This document shows, piece after piece, positions 1 through 5,703 of a stretch of 6,397 bases of DNA. The notes below the pieces were generated by a model, which ran no database searches, was not told the DNA's origin, and was given only the letters and a program-made list of their open reading frames with translations. A program made the position numbers and the translations under genes. The DNA comes from PNAI01 sp964575715. Lineage in GTDB: Bacteria; Pseudomonadota; Alphaproteobacteria; Rhizobiales; Xanthobacteraceae. Location: positions 1-6,397 of the forward strand of contig CAZNSG010000166.1 of NCBI GenBank assembly GCA_964575715.1, in the 5' to 3' direction. The stretch's first letter is position 1. Each line of letters begins with the position of its first letter.

Positions 1-139
1 TGGTTGCCAGGGAGACCGATCGGCTGATTCGACTGTCGACGGGAGCGCGCTCTACGCCGCCATCACCTGCTGTCCGCAATCACCGGATTGCTGTCCGCCT
101 TGCGCTGGAATCAGTGTCCGCGTTGCACCGGATTCCGCA
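1..139. mobile_element. Probable terminal end of an IS21-family-like element, partial
   Basis: Three spaced repeats are visible, each built as GTCCG, 8-9 bases, then GGATT or GGAAT: 72-89, 93-111 and 116-134. Multiple short repeats of this kind near each end, which bind the IstA transposase, are a known property of IS21-family elements, and the GTCCG/GGAAT wording resembles ends of such elements in proteobacteria. The element would end at the CA at 138-139 and extend left beyond the window. No transposase coding sequence can be recognised in bases 1-60, so this could be a solo end or a decayed copy. The family assignment rests on memory of the repeat style, not on a search. Confidence 0.45.
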
Positions 140-314
140 GCGTGCAGCCATTCGAGTACAATGTATTGCGATGCGCGATTGACACGGTCGCTTTCACGCG
201 TTGAGAGCAAACCGAGAGCAGGCGCGGGGCCTGTTTGCTTGAACCGGGAAGCACCTCCTGCCCATTTGTGAAGAAATAGCATTTCTTAATGAGTTGCTCG
301 CTCGGCACCCGTGC

Positions 315-461
315 CTATTTTCTGCGCAGCGCGCTGAACGACGCGATTTGACCGTCCATGAAATCGGACTGTTCGCCGTAACGCCCGGCGATCCGATCGC
401 GAATGCGGCCGGCAATTACAGCAGAATCAGCACCCCGCTATGCGATCAGAATATTCGGCAT
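315..461 (-). pseudogene. Fragment of a TIR-domain protein gene, broken by a stop codon
   Basis: Reading the minus strand from ATG at 461 gives MPNILIA, a TAG stop at 438-440, then RGADSAVIAGRIRDRIAG followed by RYGEQSDFMDG, ending at TAG 315-317. This matches the start of bacterial TIR domains, which typically read like ISYRR-DS-AGRI-DRL--RYG--VFMD. The stop sits exactly where the conserved Tyr of SYR would be, so a single change could have produced it. After FMD the similarity ends: the expected acidic and PFG segment and the rest of the domain are missing in all three minus-strand frames. About 45 of the usual 130-150 residues remain. Intact TIR proteins act in NAD+-hydrolysing or cyclic-ADPR-signalling immunity, but this remnant cannot encode a working domain. 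A recoded stop is possible but unlikely given the truncation. Confidence 0.6.
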
Positions 462-517
462 TGCCGCCAGAGACCGCCAGCCTCATGCGTAGCAGATTAT
501 TCGATAATGCCGTCACA

Positions 518-541
518 AAGCAGATCGTGAAGAATCTGCTT
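518..541 (-). terminator. Weak hairpin downstream of the secreted-protein gene
   Basis: A perfect 8-bp inverted repeat (518-525 with 534-541, loop of 8) lies about 35 bases past the stop of the minus-strand gene ending at 575. In the minus direction it is followed by only a short T-rich stretch, so it is at best a weak intrinsic terminator. A second small inverted repeat (TTAT-TCG-ATAA) lies next to it at about 497-507. Confidence 0.3.
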
Positions 542-574
542 CGACCAAATTACCGATGACCTTCGGCATAAGTT

Positions 575-1102
575 TCAAGGTTTGTCGATCTTACTGAACG
601 TCACGTTCATCATCGTGATGCCAAGGCTGCTTACGTGCATGGTATAGGTAGATGGGTTCAGCAGCACGAGGATCACTGACGAGTTGGGCAGCAGTCCCGG
701 CAATCGGACCAGAAAGTTTGCCGTATCTTTAACTCTCCGTCCCAAAACCGAACCTTTTATCACATCCGGGGACGTACTGCCGCGAGTTTTAGTCGTTTGG
801 CTAACACTACCCGTGAACTTATCTCCGTCCAATGTAACCGTTAGGCGAATGACTTTGTGCAGACCCTGTTGTCCATCGCAGACCGTCACGGAGTTCATAT
901 GACGTTCGTCGGCTTTGATCTTCGTATGGCAGTTTGTTTTCTGAAAAAATTCGATAGGCAGATCTCGGTCAGTGCCGCTACCGCGCCACTCGCCATTGAG
1001 CTCGGTCAATTTGGTTTCTGCGACGGCCGAAAATGGCGTCACCCATACGGCCAAAAAAGCCGCAATTGCCGTTAACAGATGCCCAATCCTCCGCCTGGAC
1101 AT
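575..1102 (-). CDS. Secreted hypothetical protein, probable periplasmic beta-rich domain
   Basis: A 175-residue protein with a clear Sec signal peptide: MSRRR, a hydrophobic core at about residues 6-21, and a likely cleavage after AVA (residue 28). The ATG at 1102 is chosen because it starts this signal peptide directly. An upstream ATG at 1162 would add 20 residues and has no visible ribosome binding site; the chosen start has only a distant AAGAGG about 15 bases upstream. The mature part begins LNGEWRGSG and alternates short beta-like stretches, with two cysteines (58 and 75) that could form a disulfide. The layout (G-W-G-G near the start, two Cys, a G-x-T/S-G-S-x-S-x-T segment, a final V-x-V-x-F strand) resembles a family of uncharacterised secreted proteins common in rhizobial relatives. 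Function is unknown. GC is about 50%, well below the genes to the right. It is divergent from the MlaC-like gene. Confidence 0.75.
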   Translation of the reverse strand: MSRRRIGHLLTAIAAFLAVWVTPFSAVAETKLTELNGEWRGSGTDRDLPIEFFQKTNCHTKIKADERHMNSVTVCDGQQGLHKVIRLTVTLDGDKFTGSVSQTTKTRGSTSPDVIKGSVLGRRVKDTANFLVRLPGLLPNSSVILVLLNPSTYTMHVSSLGITMMNVTFSKIDKP

Positions 1103-1317
1103 GATGCCAGCCAACTGCCTCTTACCCAGAAACCGATCACCTGCCGATGGATATTTCAACATGTTACGTCAATTCGAACGCGCTGGGTAGCCTATGCTCC
1201 GGCACAATTCGGTTAATATCGGTGCAGGCCATATTCTAAAAACAGGATTTCACGATTTGCATCAGTTGCAAAAAGAACACGCTCGCCTTTTCATTCGTGG
1301 AGCCATCTCAATGCGAC

Positions 1318-1346
1318 TTGTCATCGAAATTGCGCCAGTAAACACT
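1318..1346 (+). promoter_or_regulatory. Candidate promoter of the MlaC-like gene
   Basis: TTGTCA at 1318-1323 and AACACT at 1341-1346 are 17 bases apart, close to the alphaproteobacterial housekeeping pattern. A transcript starting near 1353 would suit the ATG starts at 1384 or 1402. The rest of the 281-base divergent spacer (1103-1383) shows no clear operator or riboswitch. Confidence 0.25.
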
Positions 1347-1383
1347 TGCAACAAAATTGAACTCTAAGCAAACTCGCATCGAT

Positions 1384-2082
1384 ATGAGTTATTTTGTAAA
1401 TATGCGTCATTTGGCAGCATGTGGCTGCATCGCCGGCATGTTGATCGCACCGGCGTTAACCGCTCATGCCCAAATTAAATCATCCGCGCAATCCGATGTC
1501 GCTGCCAAGACCGGCCCTTTCACGAAAACCGAGCAGGCCGCGCAGCCAGTGTCGGCTGCGCAGAAGAATGCATCATCGGCCGAAGCTTTCACTGCCAAGC
1601 TCAACAACGCCACCCGCGCCATGCACGCGAACTCCAGGAAGGACGTCTTATCCATTCGCGAGGGGTGCCGTGAATTAACGAACGAAATTTTTGACCTCAA
1701 GGCAATGGCGCAATCCAGCAATGCCGAAATTTGGGATAAAATAACATTGCCCCAGCGCGATACCCTCCGATTAGCCTTCGAACATCGGATGATCGGAATG
1801 TGCGTGCGGCAATTCAGGCAATACGAAGGCGATGTTCTGCAGCTCGTGGGGGTTCGAACAGCCGACGGCGGCAATCTGCTCGCAACCATCCGATTCGGCG
1901 CGCAGGACGACGGCAAGCTGTCGACATGGCGGCTGCAAGGTTTCGGTCCCGACAGCTTGCGCGCTATCGATGTCATCATCGAAGGTCGCAGCATAATCGG
2001 TGACGCGCGCAACGAGTTCGCTGCAGTCCTGCAAAGCGCCAATGGCGACGTCGAGGCCTTGATCACGTACTTGCAGAAATAG
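1384..2082 (+). CDS. MlaC/Ttg2D-type periplasmic phospholipid-binding protein (orphan)
   Basis: A 232-residue exported protein of the MlaC (toluene-tolerance Ttg2D) family, which in E. coli carries phospholipids across the periplasm between the outer membrane MlaA complex and the inner membrane MlaFEDB transporter. The signal peptide runs from MRHLAACG to a likely AHA cleavage at residues 27-29. An Ala/Gln/Lys-rich linker follows to about residue 75, then the MlaC fold. Family signatures are the IFDLKAMA segment, the W...QR...AF block, the F..Y.G strand, and near the end IDVIIEGRS (195-203) followed by EFAAVLQ. Three starts are possible: TTG 1357, ATG 1384 and ATG 1402. None has a good ribosome binding site, and 1402 gives the tightest signal peptide. 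No mlaA, D, E or F gene is beside it, so its partners are elsewhere. The HpnM branch linked to hopanoid transport is a related alternative. Confidence 0.8.
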   Translation: MSYFVNMRHLAACGCIAGMLIAPALTAHAQIKSSAQSDVAAKTGPFTKTEQAAQPVSAAQKNASSAEAFTAKLNNATRAMHANSRKDVLSIREGCRELTNEIFDLKAMAQSSNAEIWDKITLPQRDTLRLAFEHRMIGMCVRQFRQYEGDVLQLVGVRTADGGNLLATIRFGAQDDGKLSTWRLQGFGPDSLRAIDVIIEGRSIIGDARNEFAAVLQSANGDVEALITYLQK

Positions 2083-2158
2083 CCGGCGCCGCTCGACGCT
2101 CACCGGGGCCGTCCGCTGCGGTGCCGACACGCGCCGACATGTTGCCGATTTTGGCCCC

Positions 2159-2190
2159 AAAAATGAAAGCCGCCCCAAAGGGTGGCTTTC
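2159..2190 (-). terminator. Intrinsic terminator of the tRNA-fMet gene
   Basis: An 11-base inverted repeat with one mismatch (2165-2175 with 2180-2190, four-base loop) is followed, in the minus direction, within two bases by five T (2159-2163 on the plus strand read as A). It begins about 30 bases past the tRNA 3' end. It sits between convergent genes and may also slow plus-strand transcripts from the MlaC-like gene, but there is no T-run on that side. Confidence 0.75.
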
Positions 2191-2220
2191 AATATACGTA
2201 TAAAATTCAAAGTCTTAGAT

Positions 2221-2297
<77 letters not shown>

Positions 2298-2317
2298 CCA
2301 ATACGACTGACGCCGGA

Positions 2318-2347
2318 TTATTACCTCCCGCGCGAGGCTTATGTAGC
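2318..2347 (-). promoter_or_regulatory. Candidate promoter of tRNA-fMet
   Basis: On the minus strand a TAATAA -10 box (2318-2323) lies 20 bases before the mature tRNA and 18 bases after GCTACA (2342-2347), which is part of TTGCTACA. This would give a short leader of about a dozen bases. It suggests that the tRNA is transcribed on its own, although read-through from the TPR gene is also possible. Confidence 0.4.
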
Positions 2348-2406
2348 AACGAGGCCCGCGCATGGGAAGCCCAGCGCATCGATCATTCGGCGCATTGTGC
2401 GGTTCT

Positions 2407-4095
2407 TCACATCAATGAGCCGCCAAGCCTGGCCAGCTCAGTGCGCACGAGCTCGATCACGCCATCCCAATCGCCCAGTTGCGGCTGGCGAAACAGCCGC
2501 GCCGCCGGATACCACGGGCTTTGCTCGCCATCGAGCGTCCAGCGCCAGTCCGGCGAGAACGGCAGCAGCACCCATGTGGGTCGTCCCATGGCGGCGGCGA
2601 GATGGGCCACCGCAGTATCGACGGAAATGACCAGATCGCAGAGTGCGATGATGGCCGCCGTATCGTCGAGATCGGCCAACGCATCGCCGAGGTGCAAAAC
2701 GCCGGGTGCGTTTTTCAGCTCATCTGGGTCGGAGCTTCGCAATTCGCGTTGCAGGCTCACGAAATGCGCCGCGCCGCTTTGCATGAGCGGTCCGAGCTTT
2801 GAGAACGCGATCGAACGGTTGCGATCGTTGACATGGCTGACATTGCCGGCCCACACCAGCGCGATGCGCGGAGCTTTCAACGCGTCGAGACGCGGACGCC
2901 ACTTCGCGATGCGGTTTTCATCCGCAGCCAGATAAGGAACATCTGCCGGCACGGTGGAGAGTTCGGTCCTAAAAGCGAGCGGCAGGCTGCCGAGCGGGCA
3001 TTGCACATCGAAGGCGGGCAATGCCTCGCCGCGCGCAATGATACGCGAGACACCCGCGAGCCGCGCAAGCAGCGATTTTAATTCCGCCTGCACTTCGAGC
3101 ACGATGGTAGCGCCCGTGTGCGCGAGCAGGGGAACGTAGCGCGCAAACTGGATGGTATCGCCGAGACCCTGCTCGCAATGAACCAGGATGGTCTTGCGCG
3201 CCAAGGGGAATTCACCCAGCCAAAGCGGGCGGCCATAATTGCGCCGGGCCGGCATGCCGGTGCGCTTCCAGCGCCATTCGTAGGCGGTATATCCGCGCCC
3301 ATAGTCGCCGGTTGCCAGCAGCGCGAGCGACTGGTTGAAATGCGCATCCGCATAATCCGGCTGCAGCGTAATGGCTCTTGCAAAGCTTGCGATCGCGTCG
3401 GCATGGCGCTTGAGCGCCGAGAGCGAGTTGCCGCGATTGTTCCAGGCCAGAACGTGCTGCGGAAGCAGCGCCACCACACGGTCAAAGATGGCGAGCGATT
3501 CGGCGTAGCGTCCCAGGCTGGCGAGCGCATTGGCGCGATTGTAGAGCGCCATGGGGTGCTGCGGCGCGCGCGCCAGAACCGCGTCGAATTCCGCCAGCGC
3601 TTCTTCGGTGCGCTCCAGCATGGCGAGCGCCACGCCGCGGCTGGTGCGGGCTTCGGCATGATCGGGCGCGGTTTGCAGGATTTGATCGAAGCAGTGCAGC
3701 GCCTCCGCGGGCCTGCGGGCCGAGAGCAGCACGTCGCCGCGCAGGCCGAGCGCATCCACATGATCGGGCTCAAGCGCGAGCGCCCGCTCGAAGCAGCGCA
3801 GCGCATCGTCATCGCGCTTGAGCGCGCGCAGGATATGGCCGAGCTGCACCAGCGCGTCGGCCGAGCGCGGCCGCACCGAAACCGCCGCCGTTGCCAGGCG
3901 GAATGCTTCGCCCGGCTTGCCGAGCGCAATTTTCAGTTCCGCCATGAGTTGCAGCGTCTCGAAATGATCGGGGATGCTCTTGAGAATGCGCGCGTAGATT
4001 TTTTCCGCCTCATTGAGGCGGCCCTGCTGGTGCAGGCCGAGCGCCTCCGACAGGGATTGCGCGAGGTCCGGGGTGCGGGAGCCGGGTTTCGCCAT
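2407..4095 (-). CDS. TPR protein with C-terminal GT9-like glycosyltransferase domain
   Basis: A 562-residue cytoplasmic protein without signal peptide or membrane segments. Residues about 10-280 form eight consecutive 34-residue TPR units, with repeated patterns such as A-L-x-x-F-x-x-A-L-x-x-x-P. The C-terminal part, from about 300, resembles the heptosyltransferase-like (GT9/GT-B) domain found in many bacterial TPR glycosyltransferases: HCEQGLGDTIQF (306-317), VWAGN (414-418), RSIAF (427-431), SLQR (447-450), DLVISVDTAVAHLAAAMG (487-504) followed by a Pro-rich strand, and DWRW/SPWYP (516-530). The D-T-A-x-A-H-L-A-A-x-x-G motif is the likely nucleotide-sugar binding loop. Donor and acceptor are unknown; surface polysaccharide or protein glycosylation is plausible. 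Its ATG lies five bases after the stop of the GST-like gene, so the two are probably cotranscribed. GC is high, like a native gene. Confidence 0.85.
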   Translation of the reverse strand: MAKPGSRTPDLAQSLSEALGLHQQGRLNEAEKIYARILKSIPDHFETLQLMAELKIALGKPGEAFRLATAAVSVRPRSADALVQLGHILRALKRDDDALRCFERALALEPDHVDALGLRGDVLLSARRPAEALHCFDQILQTAPDHAEARTSRGVALAMLERTEEALAEFDAVLARAPQHPMALYNRANALASLGRYAESLAIFDRVVALLPQHVLAWNNRGNSLSALKRHADAIASFARAITLQPDYADAHFNQSLALLATGDYGRGYTAYEWRWKRTGMPARRNYGRPLWLGEFPLARKTILVHCEQGLGDTIQFARYVPLLAHTGATIVLEVQAELKSLLARLAGVSRIIARGEALPAFDVQCPLGSLPLAFRTELSTVPADVPYLAADENRIAKWRPRLDALKAPRIALVWAGNVSHVNDRNRSIAFSKLGPLMQSGAAHFVSLQRELRSSDPDELKNAPGVLHLGDALADLDDTAAIIALCDLVISVDTAVAHLAAAMGRPTWVLLPFSPDWRWTLDGEQSPWYPAARLFRQPQLGDWDGVIELVRTELARLGGSLM

Positions 4096-4100
4096 TGGCT

Positions 4101-4775
4101 TTAGAGCCTGTTGCGCCGGGCGATCTGCCGCGTCACATCGAGGGGAACTTCACCGTCGGCCAGCGCCTTGAGCTTGAGCGCCTCACGCGCGGCCGGCCGT
4201 TCCAGGCAACGCATGAGCCAGGCCTTCAGATTGGGCGTCGCGGCGAGGTCCATGTCGAGCGCGCGGCTGATGACGGCGGACACATTGAGGTCCGCCACGG
4301 TGAAGTCGTCGCCGATGAGATAGCGCCGGCCGGCCAGCGTATCGTCGAGCACTTTGAAGGGCGCCGCCAGCACGCCAAGCGCCTCCGCGCGTTTGGCGGC
4401 ATCGCGCTCGTCGGGCGGCAGACGGACGGCGTGCAGCGACCAGATGTTGACGCCGCGATCGACCTCGGTCACCGCCCACAGGCTCCATTGCCAGGCCTTG
4501 GCCTCGCCTTGCAGCGTCGCCGGATAGAGCCGGCCGTTGGAATGCTTTTTGGCGAGATAGAGGGTGATGGCGAGCGATTCGAACAGCACAAAGCCGTCGT
4601 CGTCGATCGCCGGCAGGCGTCCGTTCGGGTTGATGGCGAGATACTCAGGTCCGCGCGCACCGGCGGAACCGATCTCGACCGGAATGTGCGCGTAGTCGAG
4701 CCCAAGCTCCTTCGCCATCCAGAGCGCGCGAAAGGCGCGGGTGCGGGCGATTCCATAGATGCGCAGGCCGGGCAT
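4101..4775 (-). CDS. Glutathione S-transferase family protein
   Basis: A 224-residue protein of normal GST length with two domains. The N-terminal thioredoxin-like half carries IYG (6-8), NPNGRLPAI with the cis-proline at 55, and FESLAI with the Glu66-Ser67 pair that binds the gamma-glutamyl part of glutathione. The helical half has the DDFTVADL motif (N-capping box) near residues 157-164. The residue where many relatives have the activating Ser is Thr12, so conjugating activity is uncertain. The start at 4775 is chosen over an ATG at 4868 because GAGGAAA lies just upstream, the thioredoxin fold begins there, and the longer version would translate a hairpin and a non-homologous 31 residues. 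The substrate cannot be deduced. It is the first gene of a probable two-gene operon with the TPR protein. Confidence 0.9.
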   Translation of the reverse strand: MPGLRIYGIARTRAFRALWMAKELGLDYAHIPVEIGSAGARGPEYLAINPNGRLPAIDDDGFVLFESLAITLYLAKKHSNGRLYPATLQGEAKAWQWSLWAVTEVDRGVNIWSLHAVRLPPDERDAAKRAEALGVLAAPFKVLDDTLAGRRYLIGDDFTVADLNVSAVISRALDMDLAATPNLKAWLMRCLERPAAREALKLKALADGEVPLDVTRQIARRNRL

Positions 4776-4795
4776 GCTTTCCTCGTCTTGCCTCC

Positions 4796-4826
4796 AGCAT
4801 ATCCGACAACCGCCGCACAGAGCCAA
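4796..4826 (-). promoter_or_regulatory. Weak candidate promoter of the GST-TPR unit
   Basis: On the minus strand TTGGCT (4821-4826) and TATGCT (4796-4801) are separated by 19 bases, longer than ideal. They lie between the hairpin at 4847-4866 and the GST ribosome binding site, where a promoter is expected if the hairpin terminates upstream transcripts. Confidence 0.25.
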
Positions 4827-4835
4827 GCAGAATTG

Positions 4836-4866
4836 CAAACGCAAACGGCCGCCATTGCTGGCGGCC
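4836..4866 (-). terminator. GC-rich hairpin with GCAA loop, possible terminator
   Basis: A perfect 8-bp inverted repeat (4847-4854 with 4859-4866) closes a GCAA tetraloop on the minus strand and is followed by GTTTGCGTTTGC, an interrupted T-rich tail. It lies about 60 bases past the 5S remnant and about 160 bases past the toxin gene. It may end the toxin-antitoxin transcript, or be the old rrn terminator that went with the 5S fragment. Confidence 0.45.
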
Positions 4867-4925
4867 ATGTTGGTGTTTGATCACCGAATAAAGATCATCG
4901 TGGCGAGGAGATTTCCGTCTGATTT

Positions 4926-5000
4926 TCCGTCCTTGGCAGGCCTGGCAGCGACCTGCTCTTCCAAGCCTTGAGACCTAGTACCATCGGCACATAGGGGTTT
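4926..5000 (-). pseudogene. Truncated 5S rRNA, 3' part only
   Basis: The first 29 bases (4926-4954) are identical to 5704-5732 at and beyond the 3' end of the intact 5S gene, including about 13 bases of flank past the mature end. Similarity then continues to about 5000 with substitutions and one single-base gap, roughly 85% identity over the whole stretch by hand alignment. The 5' part of 5S is absent: past about 5000 the sequence is unrelated. The arm corresponding to helix IV still pairs, using G-U pairs, which suggests descent from a working but different 5S copy. It cannot form the closing helix I and so is not a functional 5S gene. Confidence 0.85.
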
Positions 5001-5028
5001 GTCCTGGCATGTTTGCTGCTGCGGTGGG

Positions 5029-5298
5029 TCAGATGAAAAGATCGGCGTGAGTTCCGGTACGGATCAAGAGTACTTCTTCGTCTGTGACGGCATAAATCAG
5101 GAGCCAATCCGACTCGATATGGCACTCCCAAACGCCGCTCCGCTCGCCGGACAATTTGTGCGGACGATAGGCGGACGGGAGAGTGCCTTCCTCGGCCAAC
5201 AGTTCGACCGCTGCAATTAGGTCCCCGATATCCTTGCCACGGCGCTTCTGGCGCTTGAGGTCATCGCGAAATTGCCTCCGCTGCGCAACTCGACGCAT
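5029..5298 (-). CDS. yafQ: YafQ-family mRNA interferase toxin (type II TA)
   Basis: An 89-residue toxin of the YafQ branch of the RelE/ParE superfamily, which in E. coli cuts mRNA on the ribosome and is neutralised by DinJ. The diagnostic C-terminal half is intact: YRPHKLSG, ECHIESDWLLIY and RTGTHADLF. His47, His60, Asp64, Trp65, His84 and Phe88 reproduce the spacing of the E. coli YafQ active-site residues His50, His63, Asp67, Trp68, His87 and Phe91, so the toxin is probably active. The N-terminal part is Arg/Lys-rich, as expected for an rRNA/mRNA-contacting protein. The ATG lies nine bases after the antitoxin stop, with GAGCAGG overlapping that stop as the ribosome binding site, so the pair is translationally linked. 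Only about 28 bases separate its stop from the 5S remnant. Confidence 0.93.
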   Translation of the reverse strand: MRRVAQRRQFRDDLKRQKRRGKDIGDLIAAVELLAEEGTLPSAYRPHKLSGERSGVWECHIESDWLLIYAVTDEEVLLIRTGTHADLFI

Positions 5299-5307
5299 GG
5301 AGCCTGC

Positions 5308-5571
5308 TCAAGGCGAAAGCAGCTCTTTCGTCCACACCCCCACAGTCTCGAAGGTTTCGATGTTCTTGCGGGCGCGGGCCTCCTGCAGAGCCTTGCGCGT
5401 CGCCGCATTCGGGATACGCACGGGAAAAGGCAAGCCCCGGTAAAGCGTCACCTGCTTGTAAAACAGCGTGATCGCTTCTGTTGGCGTCATCCCCAGTCTG
5501 TCCAGCACGGCTTCGGCCTCGTGCTTAAGTGCGGGTTCGACGCGCGCCCGGATCATCTCGCTCTTGGCCAT
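5308..5571 (-). CDS. dinJ: RelB/DinJ-family antitoxin
   Basis: An 87-residue antitoxin. Residues 4-12 (SEMIRARVE) form the DNA-binding strand of a ribbon-helix-helix fold. Residues 13-43 give the two helices, with the family hallmark G-M-T-P-T-E-A-I-T-L-F-Y-K-Q, then GLPFPVRIPN (46-55). The C-terminal tail (about 56-87) is charged and would wrap and inhibit YafQ. It is the first gene of the toxin-antitoxin operon, as usual for DinJ-YafQ, and the dimer would repress its own promoter. The ATG at 5571 is supported by AGGAG eight bases upstream; Met6 is a weaker alternative. The family assignment is firm; the exact symbol is by resemblance to E. coli dinJ. Confidence 0.93.
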   Translation of the reverse strand: MAKSEMIRARVEPALKHEAEAVLDRLGMTPTEAITLFYKQVTLYRGLPFPVRIPNAATRKALQEARARKNIETFETVGVWTKELLSP

Positions 5572-5579
5572 GGTCGGAT

Positions 5580-5623
5580 CTCCTCATTCGCGCTAAGTGT
5601 AGCACAATTGGGGAACAAGGCAA
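5580..5623 (-). promoter_or_regulatory. Promoter and ribosome binding site of the toxin-antitoxin operon
   Basis: On the minus strand TTGCCT (5618-5623) and TACACT (5596-5601) are 16 bases apart. The ribosome binding site GAGGAG is at 5580-5585. The -10 box overlaps a short dyad, GTG-TAG-CAC (5597-5605 on the plus strand), which is a plausible operator for the antitoxin. The promoter lies after the rrn terminator, so the operon is likely expressed independently of the rRNA genes. Confidence 0.5.
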
Positions 5624-5645
5624 AGGTGGAAGCAGTATAATGACG

Positions 5646-5675
5646 AAAAGCCGCGGCGGTTTCCCGCGGCGGCTT
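5646..5675 (-). terminator. Strong intrinsic terminator after the rRNA operon
   Basis: A 12-base inverted repeat with one mismatched position (5648-5659 with 5664-5675) closes a GAAA tetraloop on the minus strand and runs straight into four T and an AT-containing tail. It starts about 42 bases past the 5S 3' end. This is the expected end of the rrn transcript. Confidence 0.85.
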
Positions 5676-5703
5676 ATGTATCGAGCATCGTGATGAGGTT
5701 ATG

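Noticed and set aside
1..7. Copy of the tRNA-fMet 3' end (TGGTTGC) as a possible attachment site
   Set aside because: Only seven bases match before divergence, which is easily chance.
72..134. CRISPR-like short repeats
   Set aside because: There are only three imperfect units, with conserved words spread through the unit and no separate spacers; this fits a transposon end better.
111..308. Small minus-strand open frame of 65 codons starting with GTG
   Set aside because: It overlaps the IS-like repeats, has no ribosome binding site or recognisable motif, and lies in decayed DNA.
1464..2066. Minus-strand open frame of 200 codons inside the MlaC-like gene
   Set aside because: The plus strand has a signal peptide and MlaC signatures; the minus product has none.
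3118..4104. Long plus-strand open frame (328 codons) opposite the TPR gene
   Set aside because: Arg/Ala/Gln-rich with no recognisable motif. It is an antisense shadow of the GC-rich TPR repeats, whose minus-strand product has clear domains.
4776..4868. N-terminal extension of the GST gene to an ATG at 4868
   Set aside because: It would begin within the hairpin at 4847-4866, lacks homology to GSTs and lacks a ribosome binding site; the start at 4775 has GAGGAAA upstream.
4095..4880. Plus-strand open frame of 261 codons opposite the GST gene
   Set aside because: Its composition is that of an antisense shadow, and the minus strand encodes an unmistakable GST.
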